NCBI GenBank assembly: GCA_035701285.1
Contig: DASSNT010000016.1
Location: 1 to 64,000 of the forward strand
From: DASSBR01 sp035701285
Lineage (GTDB): Bacteria; Pseudomonadota; Gammaproteobacteria; Natronospirales; DASSBR01
Reading direction: 5' to 3'
DNA: 64,000 nucleotides
Positions 34,926-44,500 of this stretch are shown in pieces; within the stretch, counting starts at the first letter, position 1; the number at the start of each line of letters is the position of its first letter. The translations under genes and the position numbers were made by a program. The notes below the pieces were generated by a model. That model was not told where the DNA came from. It saw only the letters and a list, made by a program, of their open reading frames with translations, and did not search any database.

Positions 34926-36224
34926 ATGGGCAAAAACGTAATCGTCATCGGTACCCAATGGGGGGACGAGGGCAAGGGCAAGGTCGTCGACCTGCTCACC
35001 GATCGCGCGGCCGCGGTGGCGCGCTTCCAGGGCGGTCACAATGCCGGCCATACGCTGGTCATCGACGGCGAAAAAACAGTGCTGCACCTGGTGCCGTCAG
35101 GCGTGCTGCGCGAGAACGTGCGCTGCCTGATCGGCAGCGGCGTCGTCATTGCGCCGGAAGCGCTGCTCGAGGAAGTTCGCGGCCTGGAGGAGAAGGGCGT
35201 ACCGGCGCGCGAACGGTTGTCGATCAGTCCGGCCTGTCCGCTGATCCTGCCGTCCCACGTGGCGCTCGACAAGGCCCGCGAACGCTCGCGCGGCTCGGCG
35301 GCGATCGGCACCACCGGCCGCGGCATCGGCCCTGCGTACGAGGACAAGGTTGCGCGGCGCGCGGTGCGCATCGCCGACCTGTTTCACCGCGAGCGGCTGG
35401 CGGCCAAACTGGGTGAGGCGCTCGATTACCACAACTTCGTCCTGCAGCAGTATTTTCACACCGAGCCGGTTTCGTTCCAGCAGGTGCTCGAAGACTATCT
35501 GCGTTACGCGGAAGAAATCGCGCCGATGACCGGCGACGTGACGGCGCTTTTGAAGGGCTACCACGATCGCGGCGAAAGCGTGTTGTTCGAAGGTGCTCAG
35601 GGTGCGCTGCTGGACGTCGACCATGGCACCTATCCGTTTGTTACCTCGTCGAACACAACGGCCGGCGGCGCCGCGACCGGCACTGGGCTGGGTCCGCGCT
35701 GCTTCGACTTCGTGCTCGGTATCGTCAAGGCTTACACCACGCGCGTCGGGGCGGGGCCGTTCCCGACCGAGCTGTTCGACAAAATGGGCGAGCACCTGGC
35801 CCGCCGCGGGCACGAGTTCGGCGCCACCACCGGCCGGCCACGCCGTTGCGGCTGGTTCGACGTCGTGCTGCTGCGCCGGTCGATCATCAACAACAGCGTA
35901 TCCGGCCTGTGCGTCACCAAGCTCGACGTGCTCGACGGCCTGGATACCATCCGCATTTGCGTCGGCTACAAGACGCCCGAGGGCCAGCTGACAATTGCAC
36001 CGGTGGGCGCCGAAGGCATTGCCGAATCCCAGCCGGTGTACATCGACGTGCCGGGCTGGCGCGAATCCACCGTCGGCATTACGCGTTACGAGGATCTGCC
36101 GGAGAATGCGCGGCTCTATCTCGCCAAGCTCGAAGAGCTCAGCGGCGTTCCGGTAGACATCATTTCCACCGGTGCGGACCGGGCCGAAACGATCGTGTTG
36201 CGACACCCGTTTGATGAGAGCTGA
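34926..36224 (+). CDS. purA: Adenylosuccinate synthetase
   Basis: GTP-dependent conversion of IMP and aspartate to adenylosuccinate, the first committed step to AMP. The 432 residues contain the N-terminal GTQWGDEGKGKVVDLL loop, the NAGHT motif (QGGHNAGHTLV), TTGRGIGPAYEDK and TGRPRRCGWFD, all family hallmarks. Closes the mutL-to-purA block of housekeeping genes; pdxJ begins 2 bp later. Confidence 0.97.
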   Translation: MGKNVIVIGTQWGDEGKGKVVDLLTDRAAAVARFQGGHNAGHTLVIDGEKTVLHLVPSGVLRENVRCLIGSGVVIAPEALLEEVRGLEEKGVPARERLSISPACPLILPSHVALDKARERSRGSAAIGTTGRGIGPAYEDKVARRAVRIADLFHRERLAAKLGEALDYHNFVLQQYFHTEPVSFQQVLEDYLRYAEEIAPMTGDVTALLKGYHDRGESVLFEGAQGALLDVDHGTYPFVTSSNTTAGGAATGTGLGPRCFDFVLGIVKAYTTRVGAGPFPTELFDKMGEHLARRGHEFGATTGRPRRCGWFDVVLLRRSIINNSVSGLCVTKLDVLDGLDTIRICVGYKTPEGQLTIAPVGAEGIAESQPVYIDVPGWRESTVGITRYEDLPENARLYLAKLEELSGVPVDIISTGADRAETIVLRHPFDES

Positions 36225-36226
36225 CG

Positions 36227-36952
36227 ATGCCACTGTTGGGCGTCAATATCGACCACATCGCAACGCTGCGCCAGGCACGCGGCACGCGCTATCCCGATCC
36301 TGTTGACGCCGCTTTTATCGCCGAGCGTGCAGGCGCCGACAGCATTACGCTGCATCTGCGCGAGGATCGTCGCCATATTCAGGACCGCGACGTGCGGCTA
36401 CTGAAACAAACGCTGACAACGCCAATGAACCTGGAACTGGCCGCTGCCGACGAGGTGCTGGCGATCGCGGTCGATGTCGCACCGGAACATTGCTGCCTGG
36501 TGCCGGAGAGACGCGAAGAGTTGACCACCGAGGGCGGACTCGACGTCAAGGGGCAGTTGAATCATATTGGCGATGCTTGTACTCGGCTGGCCGCCGCTGG
36601 GGTAACCGTTTCGTTGTTCATCAATCCCGATGGGGCTCAGATCGACGCCGCCGCCGAACTGCGTGCGCCGGTTGTCGAGATCCATACCGGCCGCTACGCC
36701 GATGCGGCGACTGCCGCAGAACGCGAGGCGGAGTTCGAGCGTGTGCGTCGGGCCGTCGAGTATGCAGCCGGACGCGGATTGACGGTCAATGCGGGTCACG
36801 GGCTGCATTATCACAACGTCAGTCAGGTAGCCGCGCTGCCGGCAATGAACGAACTCAATATCGGGCACGCGATCATATCTCGCGCGGTGATTAGTGGCCT
36901 TGATGCCGCAGTACGCTACATGAAATCCCTGCTCGAGAGAGCAGCAGCGTGA
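36227..36952 (+). CDS. pdxJ: Pyridoxine 5'-phosphate synthase
   Basis: Condenses 3-amino-2-oxopropyl phosphate with deoxyxylulose 5-phosphate to pyridoxine 5'-phosphate in DXP-dependent vitamin B6 synthesis. The 241 residues form one TIM barrel with NIDHIATLRQARGTRYPDPV, HLREDRRHI, VPERREELTTEGGLDV, and NAGHGLHYHNV. The gene is usually next to recO in enterobacteria; here purA is upstream and acpS overlaps its stop by 4 bp. Confidence 0.96.
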   Translation: MPLLGVNIDHIATLRQARGTRYPDPVDAAFIAERAGADSITLHLREDRRHIQDRDVRLLKQTLTTPMNLELAAADEVLAIAVDVAPEHCCLVPERREELTTEGGLDVKGQLNHIGDACTRLAAAGVTVSLFINPDGAQIDAAAELRAPVVEIHTGRYADAATAAEREAEFERVRRAVEYAAGRGLTVNAGHGLHYHNVSQVAALPAMNELNIGHAIISRAVISGLDAAVRYMKSLLERAAA

Positions 36953-37338
36953 TCTTCGGCGTCGGCACCGATCTGGTCGAAATCGCGCGCATCGAGCGCA
37001 CCTACGAGCGCCACGGCGAACGCTTCGTCAACCATTTGCTCACCGACCGCGAGCGCGCGCTGTTCGAAGAAAACAAGCGGCCGGTGCGATTTCTGGCAAT
37101 GCATTTCGCCGCGAAAGAGGCCATCGTCAAGGCGATGGGCACCGGATTCGCTCACGGCGTCTGGATTCGCGATATCGGATTTTATCCGGATGCGTGGGGC
37201 AAACCGTGCGTCGAAATGTCGCCGCGCGCACTGGAGGTCTGCCGCCGCCTTGGCGCCGGCGAAGGTTTTGTCAGCCTGAGCGACGAAAAAGGGCTGGCGC
37301 AGGCATTCGCAGTGCTGATGCGGGCTGACGCGGCATAA
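36949..37338 (+). CDS. acpS: Holo-[acyl-carrier-protein] synthase
   Basis: Transfers 4'-phosphopantetheine from CoA to apo-ACP, activating fatty acid synthesis. The 129 residues carry both family motifs: FGVGTDLVEIARIE with the magnesium-binding Asp and HFAAKEAIVKAMG. The start is a GTG at 36949 overlapping the pdxJ stop, the common pdxJ-acpS coupling. Confidence 0.95.
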   Translation: MIFGVGTDLVEIARIERTYERHGERFVNHLLTDRERALFEENKRPVRFLAMHFAAKEAIVKAMGTGFAHGVWIRDIGFYPDAWGKPCVEMSPRALEVCRRLGAGEGFVSLSDEKGLAQAFAVLMRADAA

Positions 37339-37382
37339 CAAGGCAACCACGTGCCGGACGCATTTGCTAGACTGCCTGCCCT

Positions 37383-38177
37383 ATGAACGTCCTCGCATTC
37401 GATATAGAAACCGTGCCGGATGTCGAATCCGGGCGCCGGCTGTACCAGCTCGATGGTCTGGATGACGCCGATACCGCGCGGGCGATGTTGCATCGCCGCC
37501 GGCAGCGGACCGGTGGCAGCGAATTCCTGCCGCTGCATCTGCATCGCGTCGTCGCGATTTCGGTTGCGATGGCCAATCGCGACGGTTTCAAGGTGTGGTC
37601 GCTCGGCGATCCCGCTTCGGACGAGCGCGAGCTGGTCAGCCGTTTTTTTGACGGCATCGACCGATTCTCGCCCGACCTGGTGTCGTGGAACGGTGGCGGC
37701 TTCGACCTGCCGGTATTGCACTACCGCGCCATGCTCCACGGCATCGCTGCGCCGCGCTACTGGGAAACCGGCGACGGCGAGCAGACGTTTCGCTGGAACA
37801 ATTACCTGTCGCGCTACCACTGGCGGCATCTGGACCTGATGGACGTGCTGTCGAGTTTCCAGATGCGCGCCGTGGCGCCGCTCGATGAAGTGGCCGTTAT
37901 GCTCGGGTTGCCCGGTAAGCTCGGCATGCATGGCAGCAAGGTCTGGGATGCATGGCTGGACGGCGAGATTGATGCGATTCGCAATTACTGTGAAACCGAC
38001 GCGCTCAACACATTCTTGATTTACCTGCGCTTCGAGTTGATGCGCGGGCGACTCGGGTCGGACGGTTATCGGCAACGCTGCGAACAGATTCGCTCGGCGC
38101 TGCTGGACGACGGCCGCGCGCACCTCAAGCAGTTCGTGGACGCCTGGATCGTCCCGGCAGAGGAGGGCGCGGCGTGA
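37383..38177 (+). CDS. PolB-like 3'-5' exonuclease domain protein
   Basis: A 264-residue DEDD-superfamily exonuclease resembling the proofreading domain of B-family polymerases (DNA_pol_B_exo2 type). The first motif is FDIETVPD (Asp7, Glu9), the second region is LVSWNGGGFDLPVL, and the third is YCETDALNTFLIY. No polymerase domain is present. Its cellular role is not established; DNA repair is an inference. It overlaps nagZ by 4 bp. Confidence 0.83.
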   Translation: MNVLAFDIETVPDVESGRRLYQLDGLDDADTARAMLHRRRQRTGGSEFLPLHLHRVVAISVAMANRDGFKVWSLGDPASDERELVSRFFDGIDRFSPDLVSWNGGGFDLPVLHYRAMLHGIAAPRYWETGDGEQTFRWNNYLSRYHWRHLDLMDVLSSFQMRAVAPLDEVAVMLGLPGKLGMHGSKVWDAWLDGEIDAIRNYCETDALNTFLIYLRFELMRGRLGSDGYRQRCEQIRSALLDDGRAHLKQFVDAWIVPAEEGAA

Positions 38178-39226
38178 CCATCGGTCCATTGATGGTCGAC
38201 ATCGCCGGCCTCGCGCTCGACGACGAGGATCGTGAGGTACTGGCACATCCGCTGGTTGGCGGCGTGATCCTGTTTTCACGCAATTACGAGAACCTGCCGC
38301 AACTCGAGGCTCTGACGGCGGAAATCCACGCCATCAAAACGCCGCCGCTGTTGATTGCTGTCGATCAGGAAGGCGGGCGCGTGCAGCGCTTCCGCGAAGG
38401 GTTTACCCGCCTGCCGCCGTTGCGGCTGATCGGCAACGGTTATGCGCAAAATCCGAAGCTGTCGGCCGAACTGGCCGAGACTGCGGGCTGGACGATGGCG
38501 GCGGAACTGGCCGCTGTCGGCATCGACTTCAGCTTTGCGCCGGTCGTGGATATCGACACGGGCGTCAGCGGCGTCATTGGCGACCGCGCTTTCCACAGGG
38601 ATCCGGAGATCGTCGCGGCGCTTGCGCGGGCGTGGGTAAATGGCGTCCGGCGCGCGGGACAAATCACGGTGGCCAAGCACTTCCCGGGCCACGGGTCGGT
38701 CGCGCCCGATTCGCATACCGAGGTCGTTGAAGATCCGCGCGAGTACGACGCGATTGCGAAAGACGATCTTGCGCCATTTCGTCGGATGATCGCGCTGGAT
38801 GTAGCCGCTGTCATGATGGCGCACGTGATTTATCCGGCAGTCGATGAGGAGCCGGCCAGCCTGTCGCGCCGCTGGATTAAAGAAGAACTTCGTCACCGGA
38901 TGAACTTCAACGGCGCCGTCTTCTGCGACGATCTGAGCATGCACGCCGTCGCCGCCCGTGGTGATGTCATCGACATCGCCCGGCAGGCGTTAACGGCTGG
39001 CTGCGACATGCTGCCAGTGTGCAACAACAGGGCTACAGTGGAACGGTTGCTGGAGCACAGCGGCGCCTATGAGAATCCGAATTCGCGCCTGCGCCTGGCG
39101 CGTCTGCACGGCCGGCCGCAGATGGATCGCGCCGAGCTGAAGGCGAGCGACCAGTGGCAGAAGAGCCAGCGGTTGCTGGCTGGATTGATGGAGCGGCCGC
39201 AGGGCGAATTTAATCTTCATGAATAA
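38174..39226 (+). CDS. nagZ: Beta-N-acetylhexosaminidase NagZ
   Basis: Cytoplasmic glycoside hydrolase family 3 enzyme that removes GlcNAc from recycled GlcNAc-anhydroMurNAc peptides. The 350-residue protein contains VDQEGGRVQRF, the KHFPGHGSVAPDSH loop with the catalytic His-Asp pair, and FCDDLSMHA with the nucleophile Asp. The GTG start at 38174 overlaps the exonuclease stop. By making anhydroMurNAc peptides, NagZ can feed AmpR-type beta-lactamase control where present; no such gene is in this window. Confidence 0.95.
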   Translation: MTIGPLMVDIAGLALDDEDREVLAHPLVGGVILFSRNYENLPQLEALTAEIHAIKTPPLLIAVDQEGGRVQRFREGFTRLPPLRLIGNGYAQNPKLSAELAETAGWTMAAELAAVGIDFSFAPVVDIDTGVSGVIGDRAFHRDPEIVAALARAWVNGVRRAGQITVAKHFPGHGSVAPDSHTEVVEDPREYDAIAKDDLAPFRRMIALDVAAVMMAHVIYPAVDEEPASLSRRWIKEELRHRMNFNGAVFCDDLSMHAVAARGDVIDIARQALTAGCDMLPVCNNRATVERLLEHSGAYENPNSRLRLARLHGRPQMDRAELKASDQWQKSQRLLAGLMERPQGEFNLHE

Positions 39227-39252
39227 AACGAAGATAATTCGGTAACTTATTG

Positions 39253-39837
39253 ATGGAACAGGCAAAACTACTAAATGAAATAGCGGCCGTGCAGGCCGGC
39301 GCAGAGCTCCTTCATCCCCCATCGGCAGTGCGCGCCGCGGTCGATCGAATGGCATCCGTGGTGCGCGAGCGGCTTGCGGCGAGGAACCCCCTGCTGCTGT
39401 GCGTGATGACCGGCGGCGTGATGACCACCACCTGGCTTGCCGAGCGCCTGGATTTCCCGCTGCAGATCGACTACGTGCACCTGACGCGCTACGACGGTGA
39501 TACGAGCGGCAGCAATGAACCCAAGTGGCTGGCCAAGCCACGATTCGCGCTGGCCGGCCGGCATGTGCTCCTGGTTGACGATATCTACGATGAAGGCGTC
39601 ACGCTGCGCCGCCTGATCGACTATTGCCGCAGCCAGGGTGCGGCCGATGTCGCCAGCGCGGTGCTTGTGCGCAAGCGCCATGACCGCAACCGCGGCGGCA
39701 TCGAACCGGATATCGTCGGCCTGGAAGTCGACGACCGCTACGTGTTCGGGTGCGGCCTCGACTACAAGAACTACCTGCGCAATCTGCCGGCGATTTACGC
39801 CGTTACCGAAACAACTGAAACAGGGAACGATTCATGA
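39253..39837 (+). CDS. Hypoxanthine-guanine phosphoribosyltransferase
   Basis: Type I phosphoribosyltransferase (194 residues). The PRPP-binding loop VLLVDDIYDEGVTL is intact, with YDGDTSGSNEPKWL upstream and the C-terminal KNYLRNLPAIYAV aromatic segment. Such enzymes make IMP and GMP from free bases. It overlaps the methylthioinosine phosphorylase gene, which releases hypoxanthine, so the pair forms a salvage route. An adjacent TTG (39250) is a less likely start than the ATG at 39253. Confidence 0.85.
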   Translation: MEQAKLLNEIAAVQAGAELLHPPSAVRAAVDRMASVVRERLAARNPLLLCVMTGGVMTTTWLAERLDFPLQIDYVHLTRYDGDTSGSNEPKWLAKPRFALAGRHVLLVDDIYDEGVTLRRLIDYCRSQGAADVASAVLVRKRHDRNRGGIEPDIVGLEVDDRYVFGCGLDYKNYLRNLPAIYAVTETTETGNDS

Positions 39838-40571
39838 CCGATCTGGCGATTATTGGCGGCACGGGCCTGACATCCCTGCCCGAACTGGAAATCACCCGCC
39901 GCGAAGTCGTTTACACGCCTTATGGCCAGCCGTCCGGCCCGCTGACGCACGGCCGGCTCGGCGGCCGCGACATCGTCTTCCTGCCGCGCCACGGCTACGG
40001 CCACACGATCCCGCCGCACAAGGTGAACTATCGCGCCAACATCTGGGCGCTGAAAAACATCGGCGTCGGACGCATCCTGGCCGTGGCCTCTGTCGGTGGC
40101 ATCCGCAAGGACATGGCGCCGGGTCACATCGCCTTTCCCGACCAGATTCTCGACTACACCTATGGCCGTGACCACACGTATTTCGAAGAGAACCTCGAAC
40201 ACGTGACGCATATCGACTTTACCTGGCCCTACGACGAGGAACTGCGCGGCGCGTTGCTGAAAGCGGCCGAGGCGGCGAAGCTGGAATTTGCGCCGGGCGG
40301 CGTTTACGGCGCGATGCAGGGGCCGCGGCTGGAAACGGCGGCCGAGGTGAACCGGCTGGAGCGCGACGGCTGCGACATGATCGGTATGACCGGGATGCCG
40401 GAAACGGCGCTGGCGCGCGAGCTGGGTCTCGCATACGCCTGCTGCGCGGTAGTCGCCAACTGGGCTGCCGGCCGCGGCGACAAGCCGATCCACGACGAAT
40501 TGAAAGACAGCCTCCGCCACGGCATGGACCAGGTGGGCCGCTTGCTGGCGGCTCTGATGCCATTGGTATAG
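39834..40571 (+). CDS. mtnP: S-methyl-5'-thioinosine phosphorylase (PNP/MTAP family)
   Basis: Phosphorolysis of methylthioinosine (or methylthioadenosine) to hypoxanthine (adenine) and methylthioribose 1-phosphate. The 245-residue protein shows IIGGTGL, RHGYGHTIPPHKVNYRAN, and the family segment GMTGMPETALARELGLAYAC. In Pseudomonas aeruginosa the equivalent gene next to nagZ encodes the methylthioinosine enzyme. Substrate choice here is inferred from that neighbourhood and the adjoining hypoxanthine phosphoribosyltransferase. The ATG overlaps the upstream stop by 4 bp. Confidence 0.86.
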   Translation: MTDLAIIGGTGLTSLPELEITRREVVYTPYGQPSGPLTHGRLGGRDIVFLPRHGYGHTIPPHKVNYRANIWALKNIGVGRILAVASVGGIRKDMAPGHIAFPDQILDYTYGRDHTYFEENLEHVTHIDFTWPYDEELRGALLKAAEAAKLEFAPGGVYGAMQGPRLETAAEVNRLERDGCDMIGMTGMPETALARELGLAYACCAVVANWAAGRGDKPIHDELKDSLRHGMDQVGRLLAALMPLV

Positions 40572-40622
40572 ACGCCGCGGATCCCCAACAGCGCCTTCAT
40601 GACGCCGGATCTGTAACCTTGG

Positions 40623-41552
40623 CTAGGGAAACTCCGGCTGCGCTGCCGCGGCCGGCGGCTCTACCGGACGGACTTGAACGATGACGCCAAACAGGGGGTG
40701 GTCGAAGTAGTTGACCGCGTTCGGATCGACCGTGCGCGACTCGTTCATGACGACCGCCTGCGGCTCCGGCGGCATCGGCTGATAGTACGGCCCGAACCTG
40801 ATCACCGGCGCCGGTCCCGCGTTCGCCGTTGACGGCGCGGCGAATTCGCCGGTCGATGAATGCCACGTTTTGAGCGCCGCCGGATTCACCGGCCGGTACG
40901 CAATATTCAGCGCCAGATGCAGGAAGCGATCAAAAGCCAGTTTGATCGTACCGAACGCCGGCGCCGTCGGCGGAGCGATCTTTTCCTTCGATGCAGCAGC
41001 CGCCTTGACCGGCCGTTGCGAGCTCGCCGGGAGCGGCACTCGGCCGGTGTCTGAATAGACCGCCGCTACCGTCGGCAGATTGGTGGAGGCCGGCGCCACC
41101 AGCGGCGTGATGGAAACCGTCGGTGCTTTGCCGCGCGGCAGCCCTTTCTCGATCCAGCCGGTGTGAATCAAGGTCTCGTAGCGCCCTGATCGTTTGAGCT
41201 GATTCCAGACGCCCTGCAGTTGATATTGCGTGTCGGACAGGGGGAGTACCCGCTTTCCCGGCCCGATCGTGGCAGCCATGGCCGGTGTCGTTGCCGTCGA
41301 CGTTAACGGGAAGGTTGCCGTACCGCCGACGGGTGCCGGGGCAGTCGGTACGACCGCGTCCTTGAGATTCGGCAATTGCGGATCGGCCGGCCACATTTCG
41401 TCGCTGCCTGCCATATTCGCAGTGGGGCGAAAGACGATGACCTCGACCGCGAACCAGTGCTGGTCCTTTTTTTTGTCGGATTGCCCTGCAAAGGCAGCGC
41501 CGGCTGCCGCGACGGCGATAATCGCCGCTAAAGCGAGTCGAACAAATTTCAT
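40623..41552 (-). CDS. csiV: CsiV-family protein
   Basis: A 309-residue secreted protein with a clear signal peptide (about 1-23, ending GAAFAG), a CsiV N-terminal segment HWFAVEVIVFRP and a C-terminal part ending in NYFDHPLFGVIVQVRPVEPP. CsiV is a periplasmic protein found beside mfd in Vibrio and relatives and linked to outer-membrane lipoprotein-dependent peptidoglycan synthesis. Three start codons are in tandem (GTG 41558, ATG 41555, ATG 41552); GGGAAG is best spaced from 41552. The middle third is Ala/Pro-rich and variable. It follows mfd by 29 bp. Confidence 0.82.
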   Translation of the reverse strand: MKFVRLALAAIIAVAAAGAAFAGQSDKKKDQHWFAVEVIVFRPTANMAGSDEMWPADPQLPNLKDAVVPTAPAPVGGTATFPLTSTATTPAMAATIGPGKRVLPLSDTQYQLQGVWNQLKRSGRYETLIHTGWIEKGLPRGKAPTVSITPLVAPASTNLPTVAAVYSDTGRVPLPASSQRPVKAAAASKEKIAPPTAPAFGTIKLAFDRFLHLALNIAYRPVNPAALKTWHSSTGEFAAPSTANAGPAPVIRFGPYYQPMPPEPQAVVMNESRTVDPNAVNYFDHPLFGVIVQVRPVEPPAAAAQPEFP

Positions 41553-41581
41553 CATCACTTCCCGATGTTGTAATTTCAGCT

Positions 41582-44500
41582 TTATGCCGCCTGGCGCAGT
41601 TCGAGCCGTTCCAGCAGCGCTTCCACTGCCGCGACCCGATCCGCCGGTTCCGGCATGCTCTGCGTAAACCTTAACTGATCGCCGCCCTGCAGTTTGTACT
41701 TTTTCGGCTGTTCCTGCACCAGCCGCAGAACTGTTTGCGGGTCGACCGCCGGCTGCGGTTCGAACAGCAGCCGCCCACTCTGGCCGCCGGCCTCAATTTT
41801 GCGTATGCCGATCGGCTTGGCCTTGAGCCGCAACTCGGCGAGGCGGAACAGGTTTTTGGCGGCGTCGGGCAGCAGTCCGAATCGGTCGATCATCTCGACC
41901 TGCAGGTCGTCAAGTTCTGTCGCCGTTTCCGCGCCGGCGATGCGCTTGTATAACACGAGCCGCATGTGCACATCCGGCATGTAGTCCGCCGGCAGCAGCG
42001 CGGGAATGCCCAGGTCGATTTCGGCTTCGCGATGCAGCGGCTGCTCCAGTTCCGGAATCTTGCCGGATTTTAACGCCTTAACGGCGCGGTCGAGCAAATC
42101 GGTGTAGAGACTGAAGCCGACTTCGTGAATCTGGCCGCTCTGTTCGGCGCCCAGCAACTCGCCGGCACCGCGGATTTCGAGGTCGTGGGTGGCGAGGGTG
42201 AAGCCTGCTCCGAGTTCATCGAGCGATGCAATCGCGTCGAGCCGTTTGACGGCATCCGGCGTCATCAGCTTGCGCGGCGGCGTGAGCATGTACGCGTAGG
42301 CGCGGTGGTGCGAGCGCCCGACGCGGCCCCGAAGCTGATGCAACTGCGCCAGGCCAAAATGGTCCGCGCGGTCGATGATGATCGTGTTCGCCGTCGGCAC
42401 GTCAATGCCGTTTTCTATGATCGTCGAACAGACCAGCACGTTAAAGCGGCGATGATAGAAATCCAGCATCACCTGTTCGAGTTCGCGCTCGCGCATCTGG
42501 CCGTGCGCGACGCGCACCTCGGCTTCGGGCACCAGTTCGCGCAGGTTACGCGCGGCCTTTTCGATCGTCTCGACTTTATTGTGGACGAAGAACACCTGTC
42601 CGCCGCGCTTGATTTCGCGCGTGCAGGCTTCGACCACCAGCGCGTCGTTCCACTGGTTGACGAACGTCTTGACCGCCAGGCGCTCGGCAGGGGGCGTTGC
42701 GATAATCGACAAGTCGCGGATACCTGCCAGCGCCATGTTGAGCGTGCGCGGAATTGGCGTCGCCGTCAGCGTCAGCACATCGACCTCGGCGCGCAGGCTC
42801 TTGAGCTTTTCCTTGTGGCGCACGCCGAAACGCTGCTCCTCGTCGATGATGACAAGGCCGAGATTTTTAAATTTCAACCGGTCCTTTAGCAGCGCGTGCG
42901 TGCCGACGACAATGTCGACGTCGCCGCCTTCGAGGCTGTCGGCCACCTTGTTCTGAGCGGCTGCATTGCGAAACCGCGACATCACTTCGACACGCACCGG
43001 CCAGTCGGCGAAGCGATCCTGAAAGGTCTGAAAATGCTGTTGCGCGAGCAGGGTGGTGGGCGCGAGAACGGCCACCTGTTTGCCATCCTGAACGGCGATG
43101 AACGCGGCGCGCACTGCGACCTCGGTTTTACCGAAGCCGACATCGCCGCAAACGACGCGATCCATCGCGCGCGGCGAGTGCATGTCGTTGCGGACCTGCT
43201 CGATCGCCGTAAGCTGGTCCGGCGTTTCCTCGAACGGGAACGCCGACGCGAAGGTCCGGTAATCCGCGTCGTCGATCTTGAACGCGTGGCCGGTGTGGGC
43301 CGCGCGGCGCGCGTAGACGTCGAGCAACTCCGCCGCCACGTCGCGGGCCTGCTCGGCGGCGCGGCGCTTCGCCTTCGACCATTGGTCGCCGCCAAGCTTG
43401 TGTAACGGGGCGCTCTCGGGCGAGCCGCCGGTATAGCGGCTGATCAGGTGCAATTGCGCAACCGGCACATAGAGCTTGTCGCCGCCCGCGTATTCGAGCG
43501 TCAGAAATTCGGTTTCAACGTCCGAGACGGCGATTGTCTGCAGGCCGAGATAGCGGCCGACGCCATGATCTTCGTGAACGACCGGCGCGCCGACGCTGAG
43601 GTCGGTGAGATCGCGGATGATCTTGTCGGGATCGCGGCCGACGCGGCGCTGGCGACGCTGGCTGACACGCTCGCCGAACAGCTGGTCCTCAGTGATGACT
43701 GCCAGGTCGACGTCCGGCAGCACCAGCCCTTTTTCGAGCGGCGTAACGGCGAGATTGAAGCGGGCGTCCCCGCGGACAAAGTCAGTCCAGCTTGCCGTCT
43801 GCCGAGGCGTGATGTCGCGGCGACGCAGCAAGTTCGCGAGGCTCTCCCGGTGCCCTGCGGATTCGACCGCGAACAGTATGCGCGTGTCGGGATTCTCTGC
43901 GGCAAAACTCAGCAGCGCGCGCAACGGTTCTTCCGCCCGCGTGTCCACCAGCAGCGATGGCGGCGCCTCGCTCTGATATTCGACCGCGTCACCGGCCGAT
44001 GCCGTTTCAAATATCTGGATGGTCGCGCGCCCGGCGAACTCAGCCTGCAATACACCGGGCGCCACAAACGCTTCGGCCGGCGGCAGCAACGGCCGCTCGA
44101 TATCGTGCCCGCGCTGTTCGAACCGCTGGCCGATCTGTTCCCAGGTCTGCTGCAGAACGGTTTCCACGCCTTCCATCGTTGCGACGACCGCATTAGTCGG
44201 CAGGTAATCGCCGAGGTGGCAGGTCTCATCGAAAAACAGCGGCAGGTAATACTCGATGCCGCCGGGCGCAATGCCGTTGCTGATATCACGATAAATCTGG
44301 CTGCGCTGCGGGTCGCCTTCGAAGCGACTCCGGTAGCGCTGCCGAAAGCCGCGGATGCCGTCTTCATCGAGCGGAAACTCCCGTGCCGGCAGCAGGCGCA
44401 CGCGCTCGAGCTTGTCGAGCGACAACTGGTTTTCCGGATCGAACGTGCGCAGTGTGTCCAGTTCGTCGTCGAACAGGTCGAGCCGGTAGGGGGCCTCGGA

